Positions 1 through 8,245 of a DNA stretch of 64,000 nucleotides are shown piece by piece. The notes under the pieces are model-generated. The model was not told the origin of the DNA. It did no database searches and was given only the letters and a program-made list of their open reading frames with translations. Source of the stretch: Erysipelotrichaceae bacterium. Lineage in GTDB: Bacteria > Bacillota_I > Bacilli_A > Erysipelotrichales > Erysipelotrichaceae. Position 1 is the stretch's first letter, and each line of letters opens with the position of its first letter. The stretch is from the NCBI GenBank assembly GCA_030528645.1, contig JAUMYM010000001.1, forward strand, positions 122,257-186,256. The letters are read 5' to 3'. Made by a program: the position numbers and the translations under genes.

Positions 1-2961
1 TCTTACTTTTGTTAACGCTAATGAATGTGCCGGTGTATCAATTTCAGGAACAATATCTACTCCATAAACACGTGAATCTTGAATCAATTGTCTAAATTCA
101 TCTTTGGTATACCAAACATCTTTACTTGTTAAATCCGCTTTATACAAGCCTCCTTGTCCACCCTCTTTAATATCAGACTCTAAACGGAATCCTGAATATG
201 CACTCATTGGATCTTTATTTGCCTTAGAGTAATTCTCAAGTGGAATCAAGTTATCATTTAAATGAATATGGAAATCATTTAATTTATACCAAGCCATTAA
301 CTTCACGACTTGTTTTAAATACTCCATTGTAAATGTCTTACGTCCAACATCCAAGATAAAACCACGCACTTCATATAACGGATAATCACGCACAATACCC
401 TTTGGTAAATGTTGATCGTGCATCAAACTTTGTAAGATGGTTCTTGTTGCCCAAAAAGCACCCGTTTCTTCATAAGCACGTACAAGCACTTTATCATTGA
501 TTTCTAAAATATATCCCTCTTTTTGTAAACCCAGTGATACATCATCTGTAAGAGTAAAGACAATATCACCGGCACTTGCTTGTGATGCAAACGCCAATGT
601 CTTACCTGTCATATCTTGATAATCACTTACAAAAGCCTGTGCCACTTTTTCTAAACGTGGATCTAATACAACGACTTTTGTCGTATCACTTACTTGATAG
701 ATTCCTTCATGCCCTACCCACTCACTTACTTCAGGCAATACCTTTGGAGCTTTATTACTTCCAATTTGATCACGATACTTACCTAAAACTGTAACCGGGA
801 TTTCTTTAAACATGTATTCTTTCGTTACTTTATCGGTAATCTTAAAAGAAACACGAACGGTTACATCTACAAAAGGTTGATAGATTTCTAATTGATCTCC
901 AATAATTTGTTCAATATCCGTACCATTATAAACCACATCATAGGCATCGGATTCCGGTAGATGAACCACTAATTTCTTACTATCTAATGTTAAAGCTTCC
1001 ACTTGAATGGCATTTGCTACATCATCCATCGTTTCTTGCCCAACACCACCATAAATTTCCACTTCATAAAGGGAAACATTTTGCCAACTAATCCCTGAAT
1101 CTGGATCCAATGGTGTAAATTCATTCACTAAGATACGTACATAACGTGCACGTTCTACTTGATCTAAAATTACTTTTTGGAATTTTGAAGAAGTAACTTG
1201 ATTGTATGTTTTTACGCTTCTCCAGTCATTTGCCGCTGGATCATTTGAAACTTGAATGGCATAAGAAGTTGCCTTACGACCTTCCCAATACAAATGAAGA
1301 CTCTTAACATTCTTAACAGAACCTAAATCGATATATGCCCAATGTGGTGCACCACTTGTACCACTTGCCCAGCGACTTGATCGAGACGTACGATCACCAT
1401 CAACTAACTTACTACCTTGTAAATTAGGATCTTCATTACTAGATGTTACCACCACTTTTCCTAAAGCTACGTTTTCCGCATCATCTTGTATGGCTTCACC
1501 CTTTACTACACCAAGTACTTCAAATTCTCTTAATGAAACACTTGGATAAGCATTCTTCTTTAATTTTTCAATCGTTACCTTAATATAACGATACTCTTTT
1601 GATACATCAACCGCTACTGATAAATCTTGTGGATAGCCTTCTTCAAACTTATCTTCCGATTGATAAATTACATCATAATCTACTTGGTTATTAGAACCTT
1701 CTATTTTAAATAATGCAATACGTTGTGAAGTATCATTTTCAGAAACCAAACGGAATCCTTTCACTTCACTGTTGCCTTGTAAATCGACTTCCAACCATTG
1801 TGCAGGTGCAGCCTCAGCAGACCAGCGATCTCTACGTTGCGCATTTACAATGCCATCGACTGCCTTATCTGCTCCCATACCATATTGAGCAGCTTGTTGG
1901 CTCGCTCTTACCGGTTTGCCTTGCGCAATATTTGTTGGAAGTGGAGTTGTTTGCCCTGTTTCACTACCTAAAATACCACGTACTTCAAACTCTCTTAAAG
2001 AGACACTTGGATAAGCACCATCTTTTAACTTTTCAATGGTAAGTTTTACATAGCGATATCTAGGACTTCCATTGACTGTAAATTGATAATCTTGTGGAAA
2101 GCCCTGTGAAGCATTATCTTCCGATTGATAAATAACTTCATAGGCTTGATCATCATTGGATCCTTCAATCTTAAACTTACCGATACGTTGATCCGTATCA
2201 TTTTCACTTACAATACGGAAACCTTTTAACTCACTTATCGTTTCTAAATCAACACGAATAAACTGTGGCGTCGCTCTTTCATATGCCCAGCGATCTTTAT
2301 TTTCATTATTCACAACACCATCAACCGCCTTACTTGCAGCAAAGCCATGTTGTAAATCTTCTCCACTGGCAACAACTTGTTTATTTAATGCTAAGTTATC
2401 AAACTGACTTAAATCCATTGGTGCTGCTTCTTCAACCTTATATCCATGTACTTCAAATTCTCTTAAAGAAACACTTGGATAAGCACCATTTTTTAACTTT
2501 TCAATCGTTAATTTTACATAACGATAATGATGTATGCCATCGACTTGAAAGCTATAATCTCTTATAAAGCCTTCTGTAGTATTGTCTTCTGATTGATAAA
2601 TCAAATGATATGTCTGATCATCATTTGATCCTTCAATCTTGAATTGACCAATACGTTGCGCACCATCATTTTCACTAACAATACGAAACCCCTTAATCTC
2701 ACTTTTTTCTTCAAGGTCAACTCGAATAAATTGTGGTGGCTGCATTTCATAAGCCCAACGATCGGACTTCTCCTCATTGACTACACCATCCACAGCCTTG
2801 CTTGCTAAAAAACCATATGCTGCATCTTCCCCACTTGCAACGATTGGCTTATGCAACGCAAGATTGATAACTTCCTTGGCATACACTGACCACTTTGGAA
2901 CATACAAAGTCGTCAATAACAATGCCAAAACAAGTATGCATTTGAATTGTTTTCTTCCCAT
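1..2961 (-). CDS. Secreted GH20 beta-N-acetylhexosaminidase with tandem F5/8C domains (partial, 3' end outside window)
   Basis: The minus-strand frame is open from the ATG at 2961 to the left edge (987 codons). A strong Shine-Dalgarno (AGAGGTGAG) lies just upstream. Residues 1-28 form a signal peptide. Four discoidin (F5/8C) domains follow, roughly at residues 30-150, 185-300, 340-465 and 485-620; the first three are close copies, the fourth diverges. Next comes a GH20b-like domain and the start of the GH20 barrel (YEVRGFILDVGRKTF, then NDFHIHLNDN near residue 885). The catalytic Asp-Glu pair should lie beyond the left edge and is not visible. GH20 enzymes remove terminal GlcNAc or GalNAc from glycans, and F5/8C modules bind galactose-type sugars. 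The enzyme is probably exported and acts on host mucins. A cre-like box lies upstream. The family call is firm; the exact substrate is inferred. Confidence 0.9.
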   Translation of the reverse strand, partial: MGRKQFKCILVLALLLTTLYVPKWSVYAKEVINLALHKPIVASGEDAAYGFLASKAVDGVVNEEKSDRWAYEMQPPQFIRVDLEEKSEIKGFRIVSENDGAQRIGQFKIEGSNDDQTYHLIYQSEDNTTEGFIRDYSFQVDGIHHYRYVKLTIEKLKNGAYPSVSLREFEVHGYKVEEAAPMDLSQFDNLALNKQVVASGEDLQHGFAASKAVDGVVNNENKDRWAYERATPQFIRVDLETISELKGFRIVSENDTDQRIGKFKIEGSNDDQAYEVIYQSEDNASQGFPQDYQFTVNGSPRYRYVKLTIEKLKDGAYPSVSLREFEVRGILGSETGQTTPLPTNIAQGKPVRASQQAAQYGMGADKAVDGIVNAQRRDRWSAEAAPAQWLEVDLQGNSEVKGFRLVSENDTSQRIALFKIEGSNNQVDYDVIYQSEDKFEEGYPQDLSVAVDVSKEYRYIKVTIEKLKKNAYPSVSLREFEVLGVVKGEAIQDDAENVALGKVVVTSSNEDPNLQGSKLVDGDRTSRSSRWASGTSGAPHWAYIDLGSVKNVKSLHLYWEGRKATSYAIQVSNDPAANDWRSVKTYNQVTSSKFQKVILDQVERARYVRILVNEFTPLDPDSGISWQNVSLYEVEIYGGVGQETMDDVANAIQVEALTLDSKKLVVHLPESDAYDVVYNGTDIEQIIGDQLEIYQPFVDVTVRVSFKITDKVTKEYMFKEIPVTVLGKYRDQIGSNKAPKVLPEVSEWVGHEGIYQVSDTTKVVVLDPRLEKVAQAFVSDYQDMTGKTLAFASQASAGDIVFTLTDDVSLGLQKEGYILEINDKVLVRAYEETGAFWATRTILQSLMHDQHLPKGIVRDYPLYEVRGFILDVGRKTFTMEYLKQVVKLMAWYKLNDFHIHLNDNLIPLENYSKANKDPMSAYSGFRLESDIKEGGQGGLYKADLTSKDVWYTKDEFRQLIQDSRVYGVDIVPEIDTPAHSLALTKVR
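1516..2870 (-). repeat. Tandem ~466-bp repeats encoding three F5/8C domains
   Basis: The motif encoding YPSVSLREFEV recurs with minus-strand-sense copies beginning at forward positions 1516, 1981 and 2449, a period of 465 and 468 bp (155 and 156 codons). Long stretches are nearly identical in DNA, pointing to recent in-frame duplication or gene conversion within the GH20 gene. Confidence 0.85.
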
Positions 2962-3006
2962 ATGCTCACCTCTTTGCCTACCATTTTACACAGAAACAAA
3001 AAAGAA

Positions 3007-3020
3007 TAAAAGCGTTTACA
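3007..3020 (-). promoter_or_regulatory. cre-like catabolite-response box upstream of the GH20 gene
   Basis: On the minus strand the site reads TGTAAACGCTTTTA, matching 13 of 14 positions of the CcpA consensus TGWAARCGYTWNCW. It lies 46-59 bases before the GH20 start codon, near where promoter elements are expected (a TGTAAAAT -10-like sequence lies at 2983-2990). CcpA with HPr-Ser-P binding here would repress the gene when preferred sugar is present. Recognised from sequence only. Confidence 0.65.
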
Positions 3021-3106
3021 TTATTTTTTGTTAAATTTTATAAATATGTCGGTTTAAAATACAAATTGATGTTAAAAACTCATGTTTTTTCACAAAATAA
3101 ATCATT

Positions 3107-3133
3107 AAAAAAAGACATCTTTTTATGTCTTTT
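3107..3133 (-). terminator. Rho-independent terminator after the GGCT-like gene
   Basis: A 9-bp stem (AAAAGACAT with ATGTCTTTT, loop of 6) is followed on the minus strand by a run of T. It overlaps the stop codon of the gene ending at 3132. Confidence 0.7.
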
Positions 3134-3524
3134 ACTTGAAGAAATCATTGCTTTCAATAAGCGTTAAATTTCTTTCAATATCTTCTGGTTCAATTCGATA
3201 AAAATAACAATAACCCTTTCCAATTCTTTCGTGCTGTTGATTATATAGCTCTACTTCTTTTCGATCATAAAGATTATCAGGATCATCCTTACCGTAATAG
3301 CCTTCATATTGATCTAAATTGTAAAAATCAAAGTCCTCGTTCACTTCAAATACATCTCCTACAATGTAGCGATCTCCCTTTAACAAAGCAGGATAACTGG
3401 CTCCCTTAACTTGATATAAACAACCCTTTACATACCCTTTAAAACGATGTACTACATAATCCTTTAGATAATAATCATACGCACTTGCACCTTTTCTAAG
3501 TGTTCCATATACAAATAAATACAT
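3132..3524 (-). CDS. Gamma-glutamylcyclotransferase (GGCT/AIG2)-like protein
   Basis: The protein starts MYLFVYGTLRKG, the signature YGTLxxG glycine loop of the gamma-glutamylcyclotransferase-like fold. It also has a conserved EGYYG segment after an acidic stretch in the middle. I place the start at 3524, about 17 codons inside the longest frame. A GGGGG Shine-Dalgarno lies just before that ATG, and the upstream extension adds nothing family-like. The length of 130 residues fits the family. Members cyclise gamma-glutamyl amines or peptides to 5-oxoproline, but many bacterial ones have unknown substrates, so the reaction here is uncertain. It is cytoplasmic, a single gene transcribed divergently from the sensor kinase and closed by a terminator. 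Confidence 0.8.
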   Translation of the reverse strand: MYLFVYGTLRKGASAYDYYLKDYVVHRFKGYVKGCLYQVKGASYPALLKGDRYIVGDVFEVNEDFDFYNLDQYEGYYGKDDPDNLYDRKEVELYNQQHERIGKGYCYFYRIEPEDIERNLTLIESNDFFK

Positions 3525-3585
3525 ACTTACCCCCAATCTTAACCCTAGTCTATACCTTTTTCCTAGAATCTTCAATACACAAACG

Positions 3586-3594
3586 TGCTATAAT
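3586..3594 (+). promoter_or_regulatory. Extended -10 promoter of the sensor kinase gene
   Basis: TGCTATAAT is a perfect extended -10 element and no good -35 is visible. Its 3' end is only 6 bases before the kinase ATG at 3601, so the predicted transcription start coincides with the start codon. No Shine-Dalgarno lies between, which suggests a leaderless mRNA. Confidence 0.55.
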
Positions 3595-3600
3595 CAAGAT

Positions 3601-5223
3601 ATGAAACTAAGCTCACAAGAACGACTACGTAAACGTATTTTATACATTGGTTTTTTAATTGTGATTGCAGTCATTGTAATCCTTTATTTTTTTAGTGCCT
3701 ACTATGATCATTTTAATTTAAACAAAAAGATTACAACCAACCAACTCATCATCAAACAACAATTTCAAGAAGTCTTTACAAACCTACAAGAAAGTACCTT
3801 ACGCTTTCAAAATGATACACGTTTGCATCAATACTTCTTAAAACAAGATGATGCCTATCATTTATATCAAGAGTTATCCCGTTTAAATACAACCAATCTA
3901 AAACATCAAATGGTTGTTTTTGATGAAGATAAAACATTAATCTTTAGTAGCTTCCAAAATGCATTTGATACCATTGATCATAGCTACCAAATGATTTTCC
4001 TAAAAAATCTAGATCAACACGTTATTGATACCTATCACTCCAACATTGAAAACTCAAACAATCACTATCTTGTTTATACCGGTAAAGTAAAGAACTTAGG
4101 CTATGTGATGTATTACATAAAAGATGTAGATCTGCTTTCTTTTTTACAAACAAAAATGCTGGATAACTTTCTCATTATCGATGAAAAAGACAACATTATT
4201 ATTTCAAGTAACAGCTTTTTAAATCAAAGTATACATCAAGTAAAACAGAATACCTTACGCATGAATCATTCGACTTACTTAGTAAAACAAACAGCAATCT
4301 TACCGCAACTACAATTAATTACCCTTGTACGCAAAGATACATTATTTAATGTCGAATCCCTAGTCTTTATTGCATTATTTTCCTTTTTATTATCTGCTGT
4401 TTTAATTCATTATTACTCTAAGAAAATATCCATTAACACAACAACCTCTTTAGAGTTATTCTTACAACAACTCCAACAGATTAAAACCCAAAATGTAACA
4501 CACTTAACGATGCATACCGACGATGAATTTGAAACCATCGCCAATAGTATCAATGAATTATTAGAAGAAATAAAAACCTTAGCCGATAATAATCAAAAAC
4601 TACTAATCCTTGGACAACAAATTGAATTAAAACAACTACAAGCTCAATTTAATCCACATTTCTTATATAACACCCTAGAAACACTACGTTGTTTACTCTT
4701 TGTAGATGTACATGCAGCAAATGATTTAATCTTAAAACTAACCAAGATCTTACGTTACTCCATTACTCAAACAAATCAACAAGTATTATTCATTGATGAT
4801 TTTAACTACATTCAAAATTTCCTAGATATTATGAAACTACGTTTTGAAGATCGTTTTAACTACTACATCAAGATTGATGAACGATGTCATCAAGTAAAAA
4901 TACCAAAACTCATTCTGCAACCACTCATTGAAAATAGTATTAAGCATAACTTTAAAACCAAAGATCATTTAACTATTTGGATTAGTGCAGATATGATTGA
5001 TGAAGACTTAGTCATTGAACTGGAAGATAATGGAGAAGGTATGAGTCCAAAACAACTTCATCATCTTTTAAGTAACTTAGATAAAGATACCAACCACATC
5101 GGCTTATCCAATGTCTATAAACGCCTACAACTCATCTATAAAGAAGATGCTGAACTAACCATCCATTCATATCAAACCATTGGAACAAAGATTTCCATTA
5201 GAATTAGGAGTCACCATGTATAA
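3601..5223 (+). CDS. Sensor histidine kinase, LytS/YesM type
   Basis: This 540-residue membrane kinase has a transmembrane helix near residues 14-34, an extracytoplasmic sensor domain to about residue 255, a second helix (about 255-275) and a HAMP-like linker. The His_kinase domain follows with the phospho-acceptor motif QFNPHFLYNTLE (His near residue 354), an N box (PLIENSIKHNF) and an ATP-binding DNGEGM motif. This is the architecture of YesM-type kinases, which pair with AraC-type regulators and usually control a neighbouring sugar or solute transporter. Its 3' end overlaps the regulator start by 8 bases, so the two are translationally coupled. No other Met near the N-terminus fits. The signal sensed is unknown; the importer downstream suggests its substrate or a related ligand. 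Confidence 0.93.
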   Translation: MKLSSQERLRKRILYIGFLIVIAVIVILYFFSAYYDHFNLNKKITTNQLIIKQQFQEVFTNLQESTLRFQNDTRLHQYFLKQDDAYHLYQELSRLNTTNLKHQMVVFDEDKTLIFSSFQNAFDTIDHSYQMIFLKNLDQHVIDTYHSNIENSNNHYLVYTGKVKNLGYVMYYIKDVDLLSFLQTKMLDNFLIIDEKDNIIISSNSFLNQSIHQVKQNTLRMNHSTYLVKQTAILPQLQLITLVRKDTLFNVESLVFIALFSFLLSAVLIHYYSKKISINTTTSLELFLQQLQQIKTQNVTHLTMHTDDEFETIANSINELLEEIKTLADNNQKLLILGQQIELKQLQAQFNPHFLYNTLETLRCLLFVDVHAANDLILKLTKILRYSITQTNQQVLFIDDFNYIQNFLDIMKLRFEDRFNYYIKIDERCHQVKIPKLILQPLIENSIKHNFKTKDHLTIWISADMIDEDLVIELEDNGEGMSPKQLHHLLSNLDKDTNHIGLSNVYKRLQLIYKEDAELTIHSYQTIGTKISIRIRSHHV

Positions 5224-5992
5224 AGTACTAATTGTTGAAGATGAAAGTTTAATCCGTAAAGCATTGATGTATCGTTTTAACTGGCAAAGTTTAAATTGTA
5301 ATGTGATTGCTGAGGCACCTGATGGAATAAAAGGAGAACAATGCATCAAAGAACTACAACCTGATATTGTAATTACCGATGTAACAATGCCCTTACAAAA
5401 CGGTATTGATATGTTAAAAGCAACATCTCACTTAAAATACAAAGCAATCATTATTTCAGGCTACAGTGAATTTGAATATGCCAAAGAAGCTATGAAATGT
5501 GGTACAATTGCCTATCTGTTAAAACCCATTGATTACAATGAATTGCATCAAGCTTTACTGCAAGCCATACAGCACATTGAAATGCAAAAAGCGTATGATT
5601 GTAAAACCGATGAACGCCAACACCTAAAAACGACATCTCTTTTAAAACACCATCAAACGTCGTTGGATAATAAATCCTTAGAAATTGCCAAAACCCTTGA
5701 ATACATCCATACCCATTACCATGAAAAAGTCGTAATTGAAGATGTAGTGCAACGATTAAATTGTAGTGCCAGCTTCTTAAATTATAAGTTTAAAGAAGAA
5801 ATTGGTACTACCTTTGCTGACTATTTAAATCGTTTTCGTATTGTAAAAGCCTTAGAACTTATAAAAGATAATGAATATCCTCTTTATAAAATCGCTACCA
5901 TGTATGGCTTTAAAGACTATAAATATTTCAATCATGTCTTTCATAAATATGTAGGATATTCGATTAAAACCTTCCAACAGCTAGTCCTTTAG
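5216..5992 (+). CDS. Response regulator, YesN/AraC type
   Basis: The 258-residue protein has an N-terminal receiver domain (MYKVLIVEDES, phospho-acceptor Asp55 in ITDVTMP, Lys in LLKPID) and a C-terminal AraC/XylS double helix-turn-helix (about residues 155-258, ending HKYVGYSIKTFQQL). I start it at 5216, since the family consensus begins MYKVLIVEDE; a 12-residue upstream extension is not family-like. It overlaps the kinase gene and is the partner of that kinase. It most likely activates the ABC importer genes that begin 93 bases downstream. A terminator whose stem starts inside the last codons separates the two transcription units, so the importer is driven by its own promoter. Confidence 0.93.
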   Translation: MYKVLIVEDESLIRKALMYRFNWQSLNCNVIAEAPDGIKGEQCIKELQPDIVITDVTMPLQNGIDMLKATSHLKYKAIIISGYSEFEYAKEAMKCGTIAYLLKPIDYNELHQALLQAIQHIEMQKAYDCKTDERQHLKTTSLLKHHQTSLDNKSLEIAKTLEYIHTHYHEKVVIEDVVQRLNCSASFLNYKFKEEIGTTFADYLNRFRIVKALELIKDNEYPLYKIATMYGFKDYKYFNHVFHKYVGYSIKTFQQLVL

Positions 5993-6001
5993 CTGTTTTT
6001 T
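5976..6001 (+). terminator. Rho-independent terminator of the two-component operon
   Basis: An 8-bp stem (AACAGCTA with TAGCTGTT, loop of 6) is followed by TTTT. The left arm lies within the last codons of the regulator and the stop TAG is inside the stem-loop. Confidence 0.75.
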
Positions 6002-6037
6002 GTTGGATTTTCCCCAATATTGTTGTATTTTAGTATT

Positions 6038-6064
6038 TAAAAGCGCTTACATTCTTTTTATAAT
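6038..6064 (+). promoter_or_regulatory. Promoter of the AfuABC-type operon with overlapping cre-like box
   Basis: A consensus -10 (TATAAT, 6059-6064) is preceded by TAAAAGCGCTTACA (6038-6051), which fits the cre consensus at 13 of 14 positions and covers the -35 region. A CcpA dimer there would block RNA polymerase. The -35 itself is weak (TTAAAA), consistent with a promoter needing an activator such as the upstream AraC-type regulator. Confidence 0.65.
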
Positions 6065-6085
6065 CAAAGAAAGAAGGAGGAAATT

Positions 6086-7126
6086 ATGAAACATATTATG
6101 AAATTGATCGTATGTGCCTTAACTGTTTGTTCTTTAGTGGCATGTACAAGCGAACCAAAAAAGGAGGATAACGGTAGTAATACCCCTACTGCAAGTGATA
6201 AACTGGTGATTTATTCTCCAAATAGTGAAGGCTTAATGAATTCTGTAGTACCTTTATTTGAAAAAACATACGGAGTAAAGGTAGAAGTCATTCAAGCTGG
6301 TACAGGAGAGTTAATCAAACGTTTACAATCAGAAAAGGATGATCCATACGCAGATGTATTATTCGGTGGTGCTCACTCACAATACATCTCAAATCCAGAC
6401 TTGTGGGAAAACTATGTATCAACACACGATGCAACGCTTCCGGAAGCATATCAAAATAAATCAGGCTTTACAACAAGTTATGTTCTTGATGGAAGTGTAT
6501 TAATCGTAAATAAAGAATTAGCAAAAGACATTAAAATTGAAAGTTATGAAGACTTATTAAACCCTGCATTAAAAGGAAAAATCGCTATGGGTGATCCGGC
6601 AAACTCTTCAAGTGCCTTTGCTCAACTTACAAACATCTTACTTGCCAAAGGTGGTTATGAATCTGAAGAAGCATGGGACTATGTAGCAAAATTAATTGAA
6701 CAACTCGATGGTAAAGTGGCATCAGGTTCAAGTGCTGTTTATAAATCGGTTGCTGATGGAGAAATGGTAGTCGGATTATCTTATGAAGATCCATGTGCAC
6801 AATTAGTACGTGATGGCGCTAATGTTGAAGTTGTTTATCCAAGTGAAGGTGTTGTATATCTTCCAGCTACTTCAGGAATTGTAAAAAATGCAAAGAACTT
6901 AGAAAACGCTAAGAAATTTATCGACTTCTTACAAACACCGGAAGTACAAGATATTTTTGGTACAACATTAACAAACAGACCTGTACTAGAAGCTGCAAAA
7001 ACAGGAGACTACATGACTCCAATTGCTCAAATTAAAGTATTAGAAGAAGACCGTGAATGGGTCAATGCACACAAGGGAGAACTTAGCAGCAAATATACAG
7101 ATTTATTCGCATCGCTTCAAAAATAA
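6086..7126 (+). CDS. ABC importer solute-binding lipoprotein (AfuA/FbpA-like)
   Basis: The 346-residue precursor has a lipoprotein signal ending LVACTS, so Cys20 should be lipidated and the mature protein anchored outside the membrane. The body is a class of binding protein often labelled iron(III) or 2-aminoethylphosphonate binding (LVIYSPNSEGLMNSVVPLFE, then DPYADVLFGG and NSSSAFAQLT). Homologues in the AfuA group bind hexose phosphates rather than iron. A GGAGG Shine-Dalgarno precedes the ATG. It is the first gene of a three-gene importer operon (ATPase 12 bases downstream). The cre-like box and YesMN-type system upstream make an organic, carbon-containing ligand more likely than ferric iron, but the ligand cannot be read from sequence. 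Confidence 0.88.
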   Translation: MKHIMKLIVCALTVCSLVACTSEPKKEDNGSNTPTASDKLVIYSPNSEGLMNSVVPLFEKTYGVKVEVIQAGTGELIKRLQSEKDDPYADVLFGGAHSQYISNPDLWENYVSTHDATLPEAYQNKSGFTTSYVLDGSVLIVNKELAKDIKIESYEDLLNPALKGKIAMGDPANSSSAFAQLTNILLAKGGYESEEAWDYVAKLIEQLDGKVASGSSAVYKSVADGEMVVGLSYEDPCAQLVRDGANVEVVYPSEGVVYLPATSGIVKNAKNLENAKKFIDFLQTPEVQDIFGTTLTNRPVLEAAKTGDYMTPIAQIKVLEEDREWVNAHKGELSSKYTDLFASLQK

Positions 7127-7138
7127 TAGAGGATTGTT

Positions 7139-8245
7139 ATGAGTGTTAATATTAAAATAAGAAATGCTGTTAAAAAATACGGCAATAACACTATAATCCA
7201 AGATTTATCATTAGACATTAAGAAGGGTGAGTTATTCACCCTTCTTGGTCCTAGTGGTTGTGGTAAAACCACACTACTACGTATGATAGCCGGATTTAAT
7301 AGTATTGAAGGGGGCGATTTCTACTTTGAAACAACTAGAATCAATGACATCGACCCTGGAAAAAGAAACATTGGGATGGTATTTCAAAACTATGCCATCT
7401 TCCCACATTTAAGTGTAAAAGACAATGTCGCTTTTGGTTTAAAAAATCGTAAACTACCAAAAGATAAAATTATAAAGGATACCGATGAATTTCTAAAACT
7501 CATGCAGATTGATGTCTTTAAAGACCGTATGCCAGATCGTTTGTCCGGTGGTCAACAACAACGTGTGGCATTGGCTCGTGCTTTAGTCATTAAACCAGAT
7601 GTCCTTTTAATGGATGAACCATTAAGTAATTTAGATGCTAAGTTAAGAGTAGAAATGCGCACCGCAATTAAAGACATTCAAAAAGAAGTAGGTATTACAA
7701 CCGTTTATGTTACTCATGATCAAGAAGAAGCCATGGCGATTTCCGATCGCATTGCGGTTATGAAACTTGGTGTAATTCAACATATCGGCACACCTAAAAA
7801 CCTCTATCAAAGACCGGCAAACTTATTTGTCGCAACCTTCATTGGACGTACTAATGTATTGGATGCTACATTGATTTATGAAAATCAAACACACTATGTA
7901 AAATTAACAGATACCTATCAAATGGAACTTGATACCATTGAAAAAAACATCACTACAAATCAAGATGTTAAGGTATCTATACGTCCGGAAGAATTTTACA
8001 TCAGTGATGAAGGTCTTGAAGCCATTGTAGATTCTAGTGTCTTTTTAGGTTTAAATACTCACTACTTCATCCATTTAAAAGAAACCAATCAAAAAATAGA
8101 AGTCATACAAGAATCTTCTATTGATAATATTATTGAACGTGGTACAACGATTAAACTTGCGATTAAAAAAGAAAAAATAAATGTTTTTGACTCAATTGAT
8201 GAACACAGTTTAACCATTGGTGTAGAAAATGAAAAACAATCATAA
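7139..8245 (+). CDS. ABC importer ATPase (AfuC/FbpC/PotA-like)
   Basis: The 368-residue ATPase has Walker A (GPSGCGKTT, near residue 38), a Q-loop (VFQNYAIFP), the ABC signature LSGGQQQR, Walker B (VLLMDEP) and the switch His (VTHDQEEA). A C-terminal TOBE-type regulatory domain occupies about residues 240-360. Such C-terminal domains are typical of iron, polyamine and sugar importers of this subfamily. It energises transport by the fused permease encoded next. The end overlaps the permease start by 17 bases, indicating coupled translation. No key motif is missing. Confidence 0.93.
   Translation: MSVNIKIRNAVKKYGNNTIIQDLSLDIKKGELFTLLGPSGCGKTTLLRMIAGFNSIEGGDFYFETTRINDIDPGKRNIGMVFQNYAIFPHLSVKDNVAFGLKNRKLPKDKIIKDTDEFLKLMQIDVFKDRMPDRLSGGQQQRVALARALVIKPDVLLMDEPLSNLDAKLRVEMRTAIKDIQKEVGITTVYVTHDQEEAMAISDRIAVMKLGVIQHIGTPKNLYQRPANLFVATFIGRTNVLDATLIYENQTHYVKLTDTYQMELDTIEKNITTNQDVKVSIRPEEFYISDEGLEAIVDSSVFLGLNTHYFIHLKETNQKIEVIQESSIDNIIERGTTIKLAIKKEKINVFDSIDEHSLTIGVENEKQS

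Noticed and set aside
576-3034. Plus-strand frames opposite the GH20 gene
   Set aside because: Translations are His/Leu/Gln-rich complements of repeated F5/8C coding sequence and lack any start signals.
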